From Caulobacteraceae bacterium (GTDB taxonomy: Bacteria; Pseudomonadota; Alphaproteobacteria; Caulobacterales; Caulobacteraceae): a stretch of 64,000 bases of DNA. A model generated the notes under the pieces. It made no database searches. It had not been told where the DNA came from and saw only the letters and a list, made by a program, of their open reading frames with translations. Where the stretch lies: positions 62,001 through 126,000 of the forward strand of contig CANJLQ010000009.1 of NCBI GenBank assembly GCA_947475735.1. The letters are read 5' to 3'. How positions within the stretch are numbered: the stretch's first letter is position 1; the number at the start of each line of letters is the position of its first letter. Made by a program: the position numbers and the translations under genes. Below, piece after piece: positions 1 to 9,234 of this stretch.

Positions 1-1369
1 AGAAGGCGTGCTGACCCAGGCCGACGTCGACGCCGAGGTCGCGCGCTTCGAGCAGTATCTGGACGAGCAGTTCGAGGCCGGGAAGACTTTCAAGGCGGAC
101 AAGGCCGACTGGCTGGACGGTCAGTGGAAGGAGATCGGCCTGCCCGACGGCGACGAGCGCCGGGGTGACACAGCCGTCCCCGAAGCCAAGCTGCGCGATC
201 TGGGCCACCGCCTGACGACCGTCCCGAACAGCGTCGACATCCACAAGACGCTGAAGCGCGTCATCGAGGGCCGCCGTGAGATGATCGACAGCGGGGCGAA
301 CATCGACTGGGCCACGGCCGAGAGCCTGGCGTTCGGCTCGCTCCTGACCGAGGGATTCCCGGTGCGTCTGTCGGGCCAGGATTCGGTGCGCGGCACCTTC
401 TCCCAGCGCCACTCCGGCATCGTCGACCAGACGACCGAGGAGCGCTACGTCCCGCTGAACAATCTCGGCGGCGAGCAGCAGCATTTCGAGGTGATCGATT
501 CGGCTTTGTCCGAAGAGGCGGTGCTGGGCTTCGAATACGGCTACGCCCTGTCGGATCCCAACACCCTGGTGATGTGGGAGGCCCAGTTCGGCGACTTCGT
601 GAACGGGGCCCAGGTCGTGATCGACCAGTTCATCAGTTCGGGCGAACGCAAGTGGCTGCGCATGTGCGGCCTCGTGATGCTGCTGCCCCACGGCTACGAA
701 GGGCAGGGGCCCGAGCACTCCTCGGCGCGGCTGGAGCGGTTCCTGCAGCAGTGCGCCGAGGACAATATGCAGGTCGCCAACTGCACGACGCCGGCGAACT
801 ATTTCCACATCCTGCGTCGGCAGATGCACCGGCCGTTCCGGAAGCCCCTGATCCTGATGACGCCCAAGTCGCTGCTGCGGCACAAGAAGGCGGTCTCGAC
901 CCTGGCGGACATGGCCGAGGGTTCGTCCTTCCACCGCGTCCTGCACGACGACGCCCAGACGCGTCCCGAGGTCAGCGGCATCGCGATCAAGGCGGACAAG
1001 GACATCCGCCGGGTCATCCTGTGCTCGGGCAAGGTCTACTATGACCTGCTGGATGCGCGCGAGAAGAAGGCCGTCGATGACGTCTACATCCTGCGGCTGG
1101 AGCAGTTCTATCCGTGGCCGATGAAGTCGCTGCTGACCGAACTGGCCCGCTTTCCCCACGCCGAGCTGGTCTGGTGCCAGGAAGAACCCAAGAACATGGG
1201 CGGCTGGACCTTCGTCGATCCCTGGCTGGAGCTGACGCTCGAGAAGCTGGACGTGAAGTCCAAGCGCGCCCGCTACGTCGGGCGTCCCGCCTCGGCCTCG
1301 ACCGCCGCCGGCCAGATGAGCCGCCATCTGAAGGAACTCGAGGCCTTCACCTCCGAGGCCCTTGCCTGA
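1..1369 (+). CDS. sucA: 2-oxoglutarate dehydrogenase E1 component, C-terminal part (5' end outside window)
   Basis: The open frame runs in from the left edge, so only about the last 455 residues of a family usually near 950-1000 are present. It is the thiamine-diphosphate E1 subunit that decarboxylates 2-oxoglutarate in the TCA cycle and passes the succinyl group to SucB. Diagnostic stretches of the transketolase C-terminal half are visible, including TPKSLLRHKKAVSTL and GKVYYDLLDAREKK, and a C-terminal segment (VWCQEEPKNMGGW) typical of SucA. sucB follows 116 bases downstream on the same strand, after a small hairpin repeat. A GTG at position 8 is in frame but is not the real start because coding continues upstream. 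Confidence 0.96.
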   Translation, partial: EGVLTQADVDAEVARFEQYLDEQFEAGKTFKADKADWLDGQWKEIGLPDGDERRGDTAVPEAKLRDLGHRLTTVPNSVDIHKTLKRVIEGRREMIDSGANIDWATAESLAFGSLLTEGFPVRLSGQDSVRGTFSQRHSGIVDQTTEERYVPLNNLGGEQQHFEVIDSALSEEAVLGFEYGYALSDPNTLVMWEAQFGDFVNGAQVVIDQFISSGERKWLRMCGLVMLLPHGYEGQGPEHSSARLERFLQQCAEDNMQVANCTTPANYFHILRRQMHRPFRKPLILMTPKSLLRHKKAVSTLADMAEGSSFHRVLHDDAQTRPEVSGIAIKADKDIRRVILCSGKVYYDLLDAREKKAVDDVYILRLEQFYPWPMKSLLTELARFPHAELVWCQEEPKNMGGWTFVDPWLELTLEKLDVKSKRARYVGRPASASTAAGQMSRHLKELEAFTSEALA

Positions 1370-1370
1370 C

Positions 1371-1405
1371 GTCCCGGATGGCCGCGTCGCGGCCTCCGGG
1401 ATGAC
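1371..1405. repeat. Short palindromic intergenic repeat between sucA and sucB
   Basis: The sequence right after the sucA stop folds as a hairpin with arms GTCCCGGATGGCCGC and GCGGCCTCCGGGATGAC around a 3-base loop. The CCGGGATGAC end matches the ends of the larger inverted repeat at 35352-35552, so it looks like a single copy of the same REP-like family. There is no T-run behind it, so it is unlikely to be a strong terminator; it could protect or process the sucA-sucB message. Confidence 0.55.
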
Positions 1406-1485
1406 AATCGGTGTCTCCCGCCTGACGCCATCATCGCCTATATAACGCCCGTCCTCCCGACTGCCTGACGAACCGGAACCGATCC

Positions 1486-2721
1486 ATGGCCGACATCCTG
1501 ACCCCCACCCTCGGAGAATCCGTCTCCGAGGCGACCATCGCCAAATGGTCCAAGAAGGTCGGCGACCCGGTCAGGAAGGACGAGATCCTCGTCGAGCTGG
1601 AGACGGACAAGGTCTCGCTGGAGGTCGTGTCGCCCTCGGACGGCAGCCTGGCCGAGATCAAGTTCGCCGAGGGCGACACCGTCACCCCGGGCGCGATCCT
1701 GGGCTCGGTGACCGAAGGTGCCGCTGCCGCCAAGCCCGCCGAGGCCGCGCCAGCTCCGAAGGCCGAAGCGTCTCCCGCATCCGGATCGGCCAACGCCGGC
1801 TCCGCCGCCTTCAAGGCCCCCTCCGGCGACGCCACCCTGTCCCCCGCCGTGCAGCGGGTTGTGACCGAGAACAACCTCGACCCCGCCGCCATCGCCCCGA
1901 CCGGACCCAAGGGAAACATCACCAAGGGCGACGCCCTGGCCGCCATCGGCGCGGCTCCGGCGGCCCCGACTCCCGTCGCTGCGCCCAGCCCGGCTCCGGC
2001 CGCGGCGCCGCGCGCCGATCAGCCGCGCGAGGAGCGGGTGAAGATGACCCGGCTGCGCCAGACCATCGCGCGCCGTCTGAAGGAGAGCCAGAACACCGCC
2101 GCCCAGCTGACCACCTTCAACGAGGTGGACATGACGGCCGTCATGGCCCTGCGGAACCAGTACAAGGACGCCTTCGAAAAGGCCCACGGCGTCAAACTGG
2201 GCTTCATGAGCTTTTTCACCAAGGCGGTGGTCGCGGCCCTGAAGGAGATCCCGGCGGTCAATGCGGAGATCGACGGCTCGGACATCATCTACAAGAACCA
2301 CTACGACATCGGCGTGGCCGTCGGCACTGAGAAGGGCCTGGTCGTGCCGGTCCTGCGCGACGCCGACACCCTGACGCTGGCGGGGATCGAGAAGGGCATC
2401 GCGGCCCTGGGCAAGGCCGCCCGCGACGGCGACCTGACGCTGGACCAGCTGCAGGGCGGCACCTTCACCATCACCAACGGCGGCACCTATGGCTCGCTGA
2501 TGTCGACGCCGATCCTGAACGCGCCGCAGTCGGGCATCCTGGGCATGCACAACATCGTTCAGCGGCCGATGGCCGTGGACGGCCAGGTGGTGATCCGGCC
2601 GATGATGTATCTGGCGCTCAGCTACGATCACCGGATCGTCGATGGGAAAGAGGCCGTGACCTTCCTCGTGAGGGTCAAGCAGCTGCTGGAAGACCCGGCG
2701 CGGGCGTTGCTGGATCTCTGA
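1486..2721 (+). CDS. sucB: Dihydrolipoyllysine succinyltransferase, E2 of 2-oxoglutarate dehydrogenase
   Basis: This 411-residue E2 core protein transfers the succinyl group from lipoyl-lysine to CoA. The N-terminal lipoyl domain (about 1-77) carries the lipoylated Lys42 in ETDKVSLEV. It is followed by an Ala/Pro-rich linker, a peripheral-subunit-binding domain around residues 118-152 (LSPAVQRVV...[10 protein letters not shown]), a second Ala/Pro linker, and the catalytic acyltransferase domain ending in SYDHRIVDG with catalytic His382. One lipoyl domain is normal for SucB. It lies just after sucA and probably shares its transcript; lpdA, the E3 partner, is at 41700-43115. Confidence 0.97.
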   Translation: MADILTPTLGESVSEATIAKWSKKVGDPVRKDEILVELETDKVSLEVVSPSDGSLAEIKFAEGDTVTPGAILGSVTEGAAAAKPAEAAPAPKAEASPASGSANAGSAAFKAPSGDATLSPAVQRVVTENNLDPAAIAPTGPKGNITKGDALAAIGAAPAAPTPVAAPSPAPAAAPRADQPREERVKMTRLRQTIARRLKESQNTAAQLTTFNEVDMTAVMALRNQYKDAFEKAHGVKLGFMSFFTKAVVAALKEIPAVNAEIDGSDIIYKNHYDIGVAVGTEKGLVVPVLRDADTLTLAGIEKGIAALGKAARDGDLTLDQLQGGTFTITNGGTYGSLMSTPILNAPQSGILGMHNIVQRPMAVDGQVVIRPMMYLALSYDHRIVDGKEAVTFLVRVKQLLEDPARALLDL

Positions 2722-2724
2722 TCC

Positions 2725-3138
2725 TTGGCGGGGCGATCCGATATCCTCGAGGTCGCCCGCTTCGCCACCCTCCCCGAGGCGGAGCTGGCGGCTGGATTCC
2801 TGAGGCGCTCAGGGATCGACGCCCGGCTTCCGGATCGCGACACCGCCACCATGAACCCTGACCTGCTGTTCGCTCTCGGCGGCGTGCGGGTCGTCGCGCC
2901 GGACGATCAGGTGGCGGCGGCGCGCGATCTGATCGCGCGCATGCGGGCGGGCGAGTTCGTCGATGACGCCGCCGACGACGGCGAATGGGCCCTGACCCCT
3001 GGCGACGAGGACGATGCGCCGGGAGAGACCCAGCGGACCGGCGTGATGGGGCTGGCCAAACGCGCGGGGACGGTCGTGATCGTGACCTTCTTCGTTCTGC
3101 TCCCACTGGTCAGTTGTCTGTACCGGGCGGTCAGCTAA
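2725..3138 (+). CDS. DUF2007-type small protein with C-terminal membrane segment
   Basis: The 137-residue product starts at a TTG three bases after the sucB stop, so it is likely co-translated with sucB. Residues about 8-70 (EVARFATLPEAELAAGFLRR...GGVRVVAPDDQVAAARDLI) have the pattern of DUF2007, a small alpha/beta domain annotated as a putative signal-transducing domain; its function is unknown. The C-terminus (about residues 112-134) is hydrophobic and probably a tail anchor. Its last 8 bases overlap the convergent CoA-transferase gene. The TTG start is inferred from the lack of a better in-frame start. Function not assigned. Confidence 0.75.
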   Translation: MAGRSDILEVARFATLPEAELAAGFLRRSGIDARLPDRDTATMNPDLLFALGGVRVVAPDDQVAAARDLIARMRAGEFVDDAADDGEWALTPGDEDDAPGETQRTGVMGLAKRAGTVVIVTFFVLLPLVSCLYRAVS

Positions 3139-4327
3139 CCGGCTCTTGGGTCTCGAGGACAGCCGCGTTGCCGGCCCCCAAAGAAGGCGGCGCGGTATCG
3201 TATCGCACCGGCGTCGCCGACATACGGATGGGGTTGGCCACCGTCCGGACCGGGTTCGCCAGATCGTCCCGCGTCTGATTCACCTCAAGTCCGCGCGCCA
3301 CCGCCTGGGGCTCGGCGAAGACCTGCTCGATCGTGTTGATCGGCCCGCAGGGCACCCCCGCGGCCTCTAGCGCCTCCATCAACCCCGCCATCGTCCAGCC
3401 GGCGGTGATCGCAGAGATCGCAGCGACCAGTTCGGCGCGATGCTCGATCCGGCCCGCATTGGTCGCATAGCGCGCATCCGACGCCAACGCCCCGGCCTTC
3501 AGAACGCCGCACAGGGCGCGGAACTGGCCGTCGTTTCCGACCGCGATGACCACCATGCCGTCCGAGCAGGGGAAGGGCTGGTAGGGGACCAGGTTGGGGT
3601 GGGCGTTGCCCATGCGGGTCGGCGAGACACCGGAGACGAAGAAGTTGGTCGCCTGATTGGCCAGCATGGCGGCCTGGACGTCGAACAGGGCGATGTCGAT
3701 GTGCTGGCCCTGGCCGGTCGCCCGGGCGTGAAGCAGGGCGGCCAGAATGGCGTTGGACGCATAGAGGCCGGTCGCCAGATCGACCACGGCGACGCCGACC
3801 TTCATGGGCTCGGCACCGGGCGCGCCGTCTGGCTGACCTGTCACGCTCATCAGCCCGCCCATGGCCTGGATCATGTAGTCGTAGCCGGCCTGCTCGGCGC
3901 GCGGTCCCGTCTGGCCGAAGCCGGTGATGGAGCAATAGACGAGGCGCGGGTTCACCGTCGCGAGGCTGGCGTAGTCGAGGCCGTACTTCTTCAGGCCGCC
4001 GACCTTGAAGTTCTCAACCAGGACGTCGGATGTCTCCGCCAGCCGCCGGATCGTCTCGGCCCCTTCCGGCGAGGCGATGTCCAGCTCGACCGACTTCTTG
4101 CCCCGGTTGGCGCACAGGAAATAGGCCGCGTCGCCGCGGGAGCCGTCGGTCCGGGTGGTGAAGGGCGGGCCCCAGGCGCGGGTGTCGTCCCCGGCGCCGG
4201 GCCGCTCGATCTTGATCACCTCGGCACCGAGGTCGGCCAGCATCTGGGTCGCCCAGGGGCCGGCCAGGACGCGCGACAGATCCAGCACGCGCACGCCGGC
4301 CAGAGCCTGGGTTGGAGCCTGGGTCAT
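3131..4327 (-). CDS. CaiB/BaiF-type class III CoA-transferase
   Basis: A 398-residue protein of the family III CoA-transferases, which move CoA between acyl-CoA and free carboxylates. The opening ALAGVRVLDLSRVLAGPWATQMLADLGAEVIKIE, the FLCANRGKKSVELD segment, and ATGQGQHIDIALFD with the nucleophilic Asp region near residue 200 are characteristic. Substrate cannot be told from sequence; paralogues act on formyl-, succinyl-, carnitine- or methylcitramalyl-CoA. It lies 13 bases downstream of the DUF6356 gene on the same strand and ends convergently inside the DUF2007 gene. Confidence 0.92.
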   Translation of the reverse strand: MTQAPTQALAGVRVLDLSRVLAGPWATQMLADLGAEVIKIERPGAGDDTRAWGPPFTTRTDGSRGDAAYFLCANRGKKSVELDIASPEGAETIRRLAETSDVLVENFKVGGLKKYGLDYASLATVNPRLVYCSITGFGQTGPRAEQAGYDYMIQAMGGLMSVTGQPDGAPGAEPMKVGVAVVDLATGLYASNAILAALLHARATGQGQHIDIALFDVQAAMLANQATNFFVSGVSPTRMGNAHPNLVPYQPFPCSDGMVVIAVGNDGQFRALCGVLKAGALASDARYATNAGRIEHRAELVAAISAITAGWTMAGLMEALEAAGVPCGPINTIEQVFAEPQAVARGLEVNQTRDDLANPVRTVANPIRMSATPVRYDTAPPSLGAGNAAVLETQEPVS

Positions 4328-4340
4328 CTCAGCGGTTCCC

Positions 4341-4607
4341 CTACAGGCCCGGGTCGAACGCGCCGGCGTCCCTCATGCGGTTCTCGCGCGCGATCTCGGC
4401 GCGGTAGCCCAGGTCGTCGGCCATGCGCTTGATCTCGTTCGAAACCGTGGTCTTGTGCACGCCCGGCATGACGGCGTGGGCGAAGGCGCAGCCCGACAGC
4501 CGGGCCAGCTTCAGACCAAATCGCGAGGCGGCCATGGCATGGTGCAGATAGGTCTCGCCCACCTCGCGCGGATGGTCGGCGAACAGGCGGTTCAGGGTCC
4601 GGATCAT
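4341..4607 (-). CDS. DUF6356-type small protein
   Basis: The 88-residue product begins MIRTLNRLFADHPREVGETY and contains HHAMAASRFGLKLARLSGCAFAHAVMPGVHKTT followed by a charged tail. This matches my memory of the DUF6356 pattern (an N-terminal FTDHPxSVGETY-like motif and a membrane-associated hydrophobic stretch), a family of unknown function common in Alphaproteobacteria. It sits 13 bases upstream of the CoA-transferase and is probably in the same transcript. No signal peptide is evident. Family assignment is from memory of the motif. Confidence 0.75.
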   Translation of the reverse strand: MIRTLNRLFADHPREVGETYLHHAMAASRFGLKLARLSGCAFAHAVMPGVHKTTVSNEIKRMADDLGYRAEIARENRMRDAGAFDPGL

Positions 4608-4751
4608 GAGGCCAGACTAGACCGGCGTTAGCGTTCGCTCCAGCCGTCTCGCCGACCGGCGGATGCGGGCTTGCGGCGAACCGTCCGAACAGAGACCATG
4701 CCGGGTCGGGTGGGCATCGCGCCCCCGGCCAAGCGACACCTGAGGAACGGC

Positions 4752-6575
4752 ATGGCGGGCGCGCACGGCGGCGGCGGCGAATACAAGGACCTCGTCGTCT
4801 TCCTGGCGGCCGCGGGCGTCCTGGTGCCCCTGTTCAGCCGCTGGAAGATCAGCCCGGTGCTGGGGTTTCTGGCCGCCGGTGTGCTGCTGGGCCCGGACGG
4901 TCTGGGACGGTTCGCGGACGTCGTGCCCTGGCTGGGTCTGCTGACGATCTCGGATGCCGAACAGCTGGCCCAGCTGTCGGAACTGGGCGTCGCCTTCCTG
5001 TTGTTCATGATCGGGCTGGAGCTGTCGTGGGACCGGCTCAGGGCCATGCGCCGGCTGGTGTTCGGTCTGGGGATGAGCCAGATCGCCCTGTGCGCGGCGG
5101 TTCTGGCGGGGGGCTTCATGCTGGTGGGCCAACCGCTGGCCAGCGCGGCGGTGTTCGGACTGGGCCTGTCCCTGTCCTCGACAGCGGTGGTGATGCCGGT
5201 GATGGCCGAGCGCAACCGCATGCGCGGGGCGGTGGGTCGCGCCACGTTCGCGACGCTGCTGGCCCAGGATCTCGCCGTCGCGCCGATCCTGGTCACCGTC
5301 ACCGTTCTTGCGACCCTGGCCACGACGGGCGGCGACCTCAACCCCGCCGCCATAGGTCGCGCCCTATTGACCCTTGCGCCCGCCGCCGCCGCGATCGCCC
5401 TGCTGGTCGTGGTCGGGCGGCTGGGCCTGCGACCGCTGTTTCGTTCGGTCGCGAAGAGCCGATCAACGTCGGGCGGCGGGCGTCAGGAGCTGTTCGTCGC
5501 GCTGTGTCTGCTGATCGTGGTCGGCGCGGGCGTGGCTGCAGAGGCGGCGGGCCTGTCCATGAGCCTGGGCGCCTTGATCGCCGGTCTGCTGCTGGCCGAG
5601 ACCGAGTACCGCCGCGAGATCGAGATCAATATCGAGCCGTTCAAGGGCCTGTTGCTGGGGGTCTTCTTCGTCGGGGTCGGCATCGGTCTGGACCTCGACG
5701 CGGTGGCCGCAGACCCGGTGGGCGTCTTCGGCCTCGCCCTCGCCCTGACGGCGGTGAAGGCGGGGTTGATCTTTGGTCTGGCGCGACTGTGGGGCCTGTC
5801 CTGGCGCGCCGCGATCGAGACGGCCCTGGTGCTGGGTCCGGCGGGCGAGTTCGCCTTCGTCATCCTGAACACCGGCCTGGTCGAGGTGATGGCCGATCCG
5901 GGCTTCACCCAGAGCGTCCTCGTCTCGGCCACCATCAGCATGTTCACCGTTCCGCTGATGGCCATGCTGGGTCAGAAGCTGGCGGGCAAGGTCGCCGCAC
6001 CGGCCGCCCTCGTCCCGATCGATGCGGAGCCCAGGACCGGCGATGTCCTGATCGTCGGCTTCGGTCGGGTCGGACGGCTCGTCGCCGAGATGCTGGCCGA
6101 GCATGGCCAGAGCTTCATCGCCGTGGACAGCGACGTCTCCACCGTGGCCGCCGCCCGGCGCGACGGCTTCGACGTCTCCTACGGCGACGCGGCCCGGCCG
6201 GAGATGCTGAAGCTCTGCGGCATTCAGGAGACCCGCGCGGTCGTCGTGACCATGGACGCGCCGGGCAAGGTGGACGAGGTCGTGATCGCCGCCAGGGCGC
6301 TTCGGCACGACCTTCCCGTCATCGCCCGGGCCCGCGACGACCGGCACGCGGCGCGACTTTACGCCCTGGGCGTGACCGATGCCGTGCCCGAGACGACCGA
6401 GGCCAGTCTGCAACTGGCGGAGAACACCCTGGTCGATCTGGGCATCCCGATGGGGCTGGTGCTGGCCTCCATCCACGAGCGCCGGGATCGCTTCCGCGCG
6501 GTGTTCCAGGCCGCGACACCGGCCGACCGCCGCGACAAGCCGACACGGGCCCTGCGCGCCCGACTGCAGCCTTAA
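4752..6575 (+). CDS. CPA2-family cation:proton antiporter with RCK domain (KefB-like)
   Basis: I place the start at ATG 4752, preceded by GAGG at good spacing, giving 607 residues; in-frame starts at 4671 and 4698 would add a hydrophilic extension. The first ~400 residues hold about 12 membrane segments of a Na+/H+ exchanger fold, with LGFLAAGVLLGPDGLG and LELSWDRL typical of KefB/KefC. From about residue 431 a Rossmann RCK/TrkA-N domain begins (DVLIVGFGRVGRLVAEML) that binds nucleotide and gates the channel. The likely role is K+/H+ exchange in the inner membrane, possibly during electrophile stress. No KefF-type ancillary flavoprotein gene is adjacent. Confidence 0.92.
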   Translation: MAGAHGGGGEYKDLVVFLAAAGVLVPLFSRWKISPVLGFLAAGVLLGPDGLGRFADVVPWLGLLTISDAEQLAQLSELGVAFLLFMIGLELSWDRLRAMRRLVFGLGMSQIALCAAVLAGGFMLVGQPLASAAVFGLGLSLSSTAVVMPVMAERNRMRGAVGRATFATLLAQDLAVAPILVTVTVLATLATTGGDLNPAAIGRALLTLAPAAAAIALLVVVGRLGLRPLFRSVAKSRSTSGGGRQELFVALCLLIVVGAGVAAEAAGLSMSLGALIAGLLLAETEYRREIEINIEPFKGLLLGVFFVGVGIGLDLDAVAADPVGVFGLALALTAVKAGLIFGLARLWGLSWRAAIETALVLGPAGEFAFVILNTGLVEVMADPGFTQSVLVSATISMFTVPLMAMLGQKLAGKVAAPAALVPIDAEPRTGDVLIVGFGRVGRLVAEMLAEHGQSFIAVDSDVSTVAAARRDGFDVSYGDAARPEMLKLCGIQETRAVVVTMDAPGKVDEVVIAARALRHDLPVIARARDDRHAARLYALGVTDAVPETTEASLQLAENTLVDLGIPMGLVLASIHERRDRFRAVFQAATPADRRDKPTRALRARLQP

Positions 6576-6765
6576 CTCAGTCCACGACCCAATTTGGTCA
6601 CGCTTTGCTGATGAAAGCGGCAGCTCCTTCCGGGGCCTGGCCTTGTGAAGGCCGTCGATGTGCGCTCCGATCTCGGGCACCGTCGGTCTTTCGGTCCTCC
6701 CCGGCCCCTTCACCTCGCCGCGTGTGCCACGTCCACGCAGCGTCAGTTGCAGAGTTTTCGTGTTC

Positions 6766-7422
6766 ATGCGTGAGTCCGCGTCGACCGCCCCCTCCCCCTC
6801 CAGCGAAAACCAGGCCCAGCCCCGCCTGAACCGGCGCCAGGCCGCCAAGGTGCGGACCCGCCAGAAGGTCCTCGACGCGGCCCGTGGCCTGTTCGCCGAG
6901 CGCGGCTATGAGCCGGCGACCATCCGCGACATCGCCAAGGGCGCGGGCATGTCGACCGGAGCGGTCTTCGCCAACTTCCAGGACAAGGCGGAGCTGTTCG
7001 AGGCCGTCCTGACCGAGGACATGGCCGGTCTGGCGGAAACGATGAAGAGCGGCACCGGCGACGGGCACACGCGCGATCGTCTGGTGAACGCCCTGTCCGC
7101 CGGCTACCACGGCTCGATCGACCAACTGCCCCTGTTCCAGGCGATCGTCGCCCGGTCGTGGTTCCAGCCGGTCGCGGCCGAGACCCGCCAGCGCGCCGCG
7201 ACGCGCAGCCTGACCGACGTCATCGCCGAGATCCTGCGCCAGGGCGTGGCGGCCGGCGAACTTAACCAGGACGCCGATGTCCCCCTGCTGACCGAGCTGA
7301 CGTGGGACGCCTATCTGTCGAACTATCGCCGCGCGGCCTATGACGGCTGGAGCGTCGAACAGCTGGCCGACCACGTCGGCCGCCAGGTGGACACCCTGCT
7401 GGCCGGCGTCGCGGCGAAGTAG
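6766..7422 (+). CDS. TetR/AcrR-family transcriptional regulator
   Basis: Starting at ATG 6766 the product is 218 residues; the open frame extends further upstream but that part looks non-coding. After a Pro/Ser-rich leader the HTH lies at about residues 24-75 (RTRQKVLDAARGLFAERGYEPATIRDIAKGAGMSTGAVFANFQDKAEL), including the GYxxATI and hydrophobic recognition-helix pattern of TetR. The rest is the ligand-binding dimerisation domain. It ends 6 bases from the convergent Rieske oxygenase gene. The effector and targets are unknown; it may regulate itself from the 190-base upstream gap. Confidence 0.92.
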   Translation: MRESASTAPSPSSENQAQPRLNRRQAAKVRTRQKVLDAARGLFAERGYEPATIRDIAKGAGMSTGAVFANFQDKAELFEAVLTEDMAGLAETMKSGTGDGHTRDRLVNALSAGYHGSIDQLPLFQAIVARSWFQPVAAETRQRAATRSLTDVIAEILRQGVAAGELNQDADVPLLTELTWDAYLSNYRRAAYDGWSVEQLADHVGRQVDTLLAGVAAK

Positions 7423-7428
7423 CCGCCG

Positions 7429-8541
7429 CTAGCTCTTCCAGCGCAGGACGGTCTCCTTCACGGGATTGACGAAGTCGCGGCCCTCGCCGCGGCTCTTCGT
7501 CCATTCGCGCTTGAGCTGCTGGTACCATTTGGCCTGGGTGTCGGCGTCGTCGATCCAGATCAGGGCGGGATCGTAGCGCAGGCCCTCGTTCTGCAGGTTC
7601 ACCATGCCCCCGTCCTGTTTCAGGAAGGCGACCACGCCCATCCGCAGGAACGGCTTGGCGATCCCGAACACCCAATGATCGGACCAGAAGATCTGGGTGA
7701 TCCGCGTCTTCGTCTCCGTGACCGGTGTCAGGCAGGTCAGGGCCAGAACCTGTTTCTCGCCGACCTGAATATGCTCCCAGCGATAGCCGGGCAGGCGGAA
7801 GGTGATCTCCGTCGCCGGCGCCCCGCCCAGGATCTTGTAGGCTCTTGAGTTCGACGAGGGCGCGTGGCGGACCATGGCGAAGCCCAAGTCGCGCGGCTCG
7901 AACCGCTTGGACTTCTCGTGCATCGAATGCTCGGACCGCCACCACCACTGCTGGTGGACATAGGGCCCATGGGCAGGGTCCATCAGCCCGACGACGGCGT
8001 GGTCGATGTGGCTGTCGAAGTCCATCGTCTCGACCAGCCGGGCCTCGCCGCCGACGACGCCGGGAAAGGTCGGCGGTGGATGGTCCGGCTCGGCGTCGGA
8101 CCGGGGGTCGGCGCGCAGGAAGACGAACACCATGCCCTGGCTCTCGGCCACCGGATAGGACCGGACGCGAATACGATCCGCCTCGAACGCCTGGTCGTCG
8201 ACCAGGGAGGGGATGGCCGCGCAGACGCCGTCGGTGCGGAAGCGCCAGCCGTGGTAGGGGCATTCGACCGTCTCGGTGCCGTCCCCCTTGTCGACGATCC
8301 GGCCCGCCGACAGGGGCGCGGCCCGGTGGGGGCAGATGTCGCGCATGGCGAACAGGCGACCCGCCCGGGTCCGCCCGATCAGGACCGGCTCGCCCAGCAG
8401 TTCGTGGCGGCGCATGTCGCCCGGTTTCATGTCGCGGGCCAGGGCGGCGAAATACCAGGTGTCGAGCACGAACCCCCGACCGAAGCCCTGCGGCGGGGCC
8501 TTGGCGTCGGGGCGAGAAACGAGGGCGCTGTCTGCGGGCAT
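7429..8541 (-). CDS. Rieske [2Fe-2S] ring-hydroxylating oxygenase, alpha-subunit type
   Basis: A 370-residue oxygenase with an N-terminal Rieske domain: DICPHRAAPL and CPYHGWRF provide Cys70, His72, Cys94 and His97 for the [2Fe-2S] cluster. The C-terminal half resembles the mononuclear-iron catalytic domain, with DSHIDHAVVGLMDPAHGPYVH a likely iron-binding segment. I chose ATG 8541 because it begins the recognisable protein; the longer open frame upstream runs antisense to the GNAT and pdeA genes and is not coding. The family also holds vanillate- and Pao-like demethylases, so the substrate is open. No reductase gene is adjacent. It is divergent from the GNAT gene. Confidence 0.9.
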   Translation of the reverse strand: MPADSALVSRPDAKAPPQGFGRGFVLDTWYFAALARDMKPGDMRRHELLGEPVLIGRTRAGRLFAMRDICPHRAAPLSAGRIVDKGDGTETVECPYHGWRFRTDGVCAAIPSLVDDQAFEADRIRVRSYPVAESQGMVFVFLRADPRSDAEPDHPPPTFPGVVGGEARLVETMDFDSHIDHAVVGLMDPAHGPYVHQQWWWRSEHSMHEKSKRFEPRDLGFAMVRHAPSSNSRAYKILGGAPATEITFRLPGYRWEHIQVGEKQVLALTCLTPVTETKTRITQIFWSDHWVFGIAKPFLRMGVVAFLKQDGGMVNLQNEGLRYDPALIWIDDADTQAKWYQQLKREWTKSRGEGRDFVNPVKETVLRWKS

Positions 8542-8631
8542 GCCAGACAGTCTAGGGCCTGACGCGACGGGGGGAAACCATCGCCGCGGACCCTCTGGGA
8601 CAGACGAGCGACCCGCGCTAGTCTGTCCGGC

Positions 8632-9219
8632 ATGGCCCTGCTGGACTGGATGACGGACGCGACCGGTCCCGTGGTGGAGGGCGACGGCGTTCTGTTGCGT
8701 CCGCCCCGGGCGGGCGACTTCGCCGCCTGGGCCGATCTTCGCGAGCGGTCGCGCGACTACCTTCAGCCGTGGGAGCCGGCGTGGCCCGACGACGATCTGA
8801 CCCGCGTCGCCTTTCGGCGCAGACTGGGCCTCTATGCGCGCGAGATGGACCAGGGCCATGCCTGGCCCTTCTTCGTGCTGGACCCGAAAGCGAAAACCCT
8901 GTTCGGGGCCATCACCCTGTCCAACGTCCGCCGCGGCGTCTCCGAGACCGGCACCCTGGGCTACTGGATCGGCCAGCCCTATGCCGGTCGAGGGCTGGCA
9001 ACGGCTGCCGTGCGGGCCGTGGCGGGCTTCGCGTTCCATTCGGCGCGGCTGCACCGGCTGGAAGCGGCCTGCCTGCCGGCCAACCTCGGATCGCGCCGGG
9101 TGCTGGAGAAAGCCGGGTTCCGCAAGGAGGGCGAGGCCCGGGCTTATCTCAAAATTAACGGCGTGTGGGCAGATCATCTTCTGTTCGGCCTGGTCTCTGA
9201 CGAGTTCAAGGCGTCCTGA
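8632..9219 (+). CDS. rimJ: GNAT acetyltransferase, RimJ/RimL type
   Basis: The 195-residue protein has the GNAT fold seen in N-terminal protein acetyltransferases: a beta hairpin (LLRPPRAGDFAAWADLRERS), a central LGYWIGQPYAGRGLATAAVRA with the acetyl-CoA pyrophosphate loop Q/RxxGxG/A near residues 112-122, and LEAACLPANLGSRRVLEKAGF near 143-162. This order is typical of RimJ/RimL, which acetylate ribosomal protein or other N-termini. pdeA begins 15 bases after the stop, so the two are probably co-transcribed. Substrate not determined; the symbol follows the closest family only. Confidence 0.88.
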   Translation: MALLDWMTDATGPVVEGDGVLLRPPRAGDFAAWADLRERSRDYLQPWEPAWPDDDLTRVAFRRRLGLYAREMDQGHAWPFFVLDPKAKTLFGAITLSNVRRGVSETGTLGYWIGQPYAGRGLATAAVRAVAGFAFHSARLHRLEAACLPANLGSRRVLEKAGFRKEGEARAYLKINGVWADHLLFGLVSDEFKAS

Positions 9220-9234
9220 AGGAATGCCCGCGAC

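Noticed and set aside
6639..6653. Hairpin GGCCTT-GTG-AAGGCC after the antiporter as a terminator
   Set aside because: The stem is only 6 bp with no T-run on either side.
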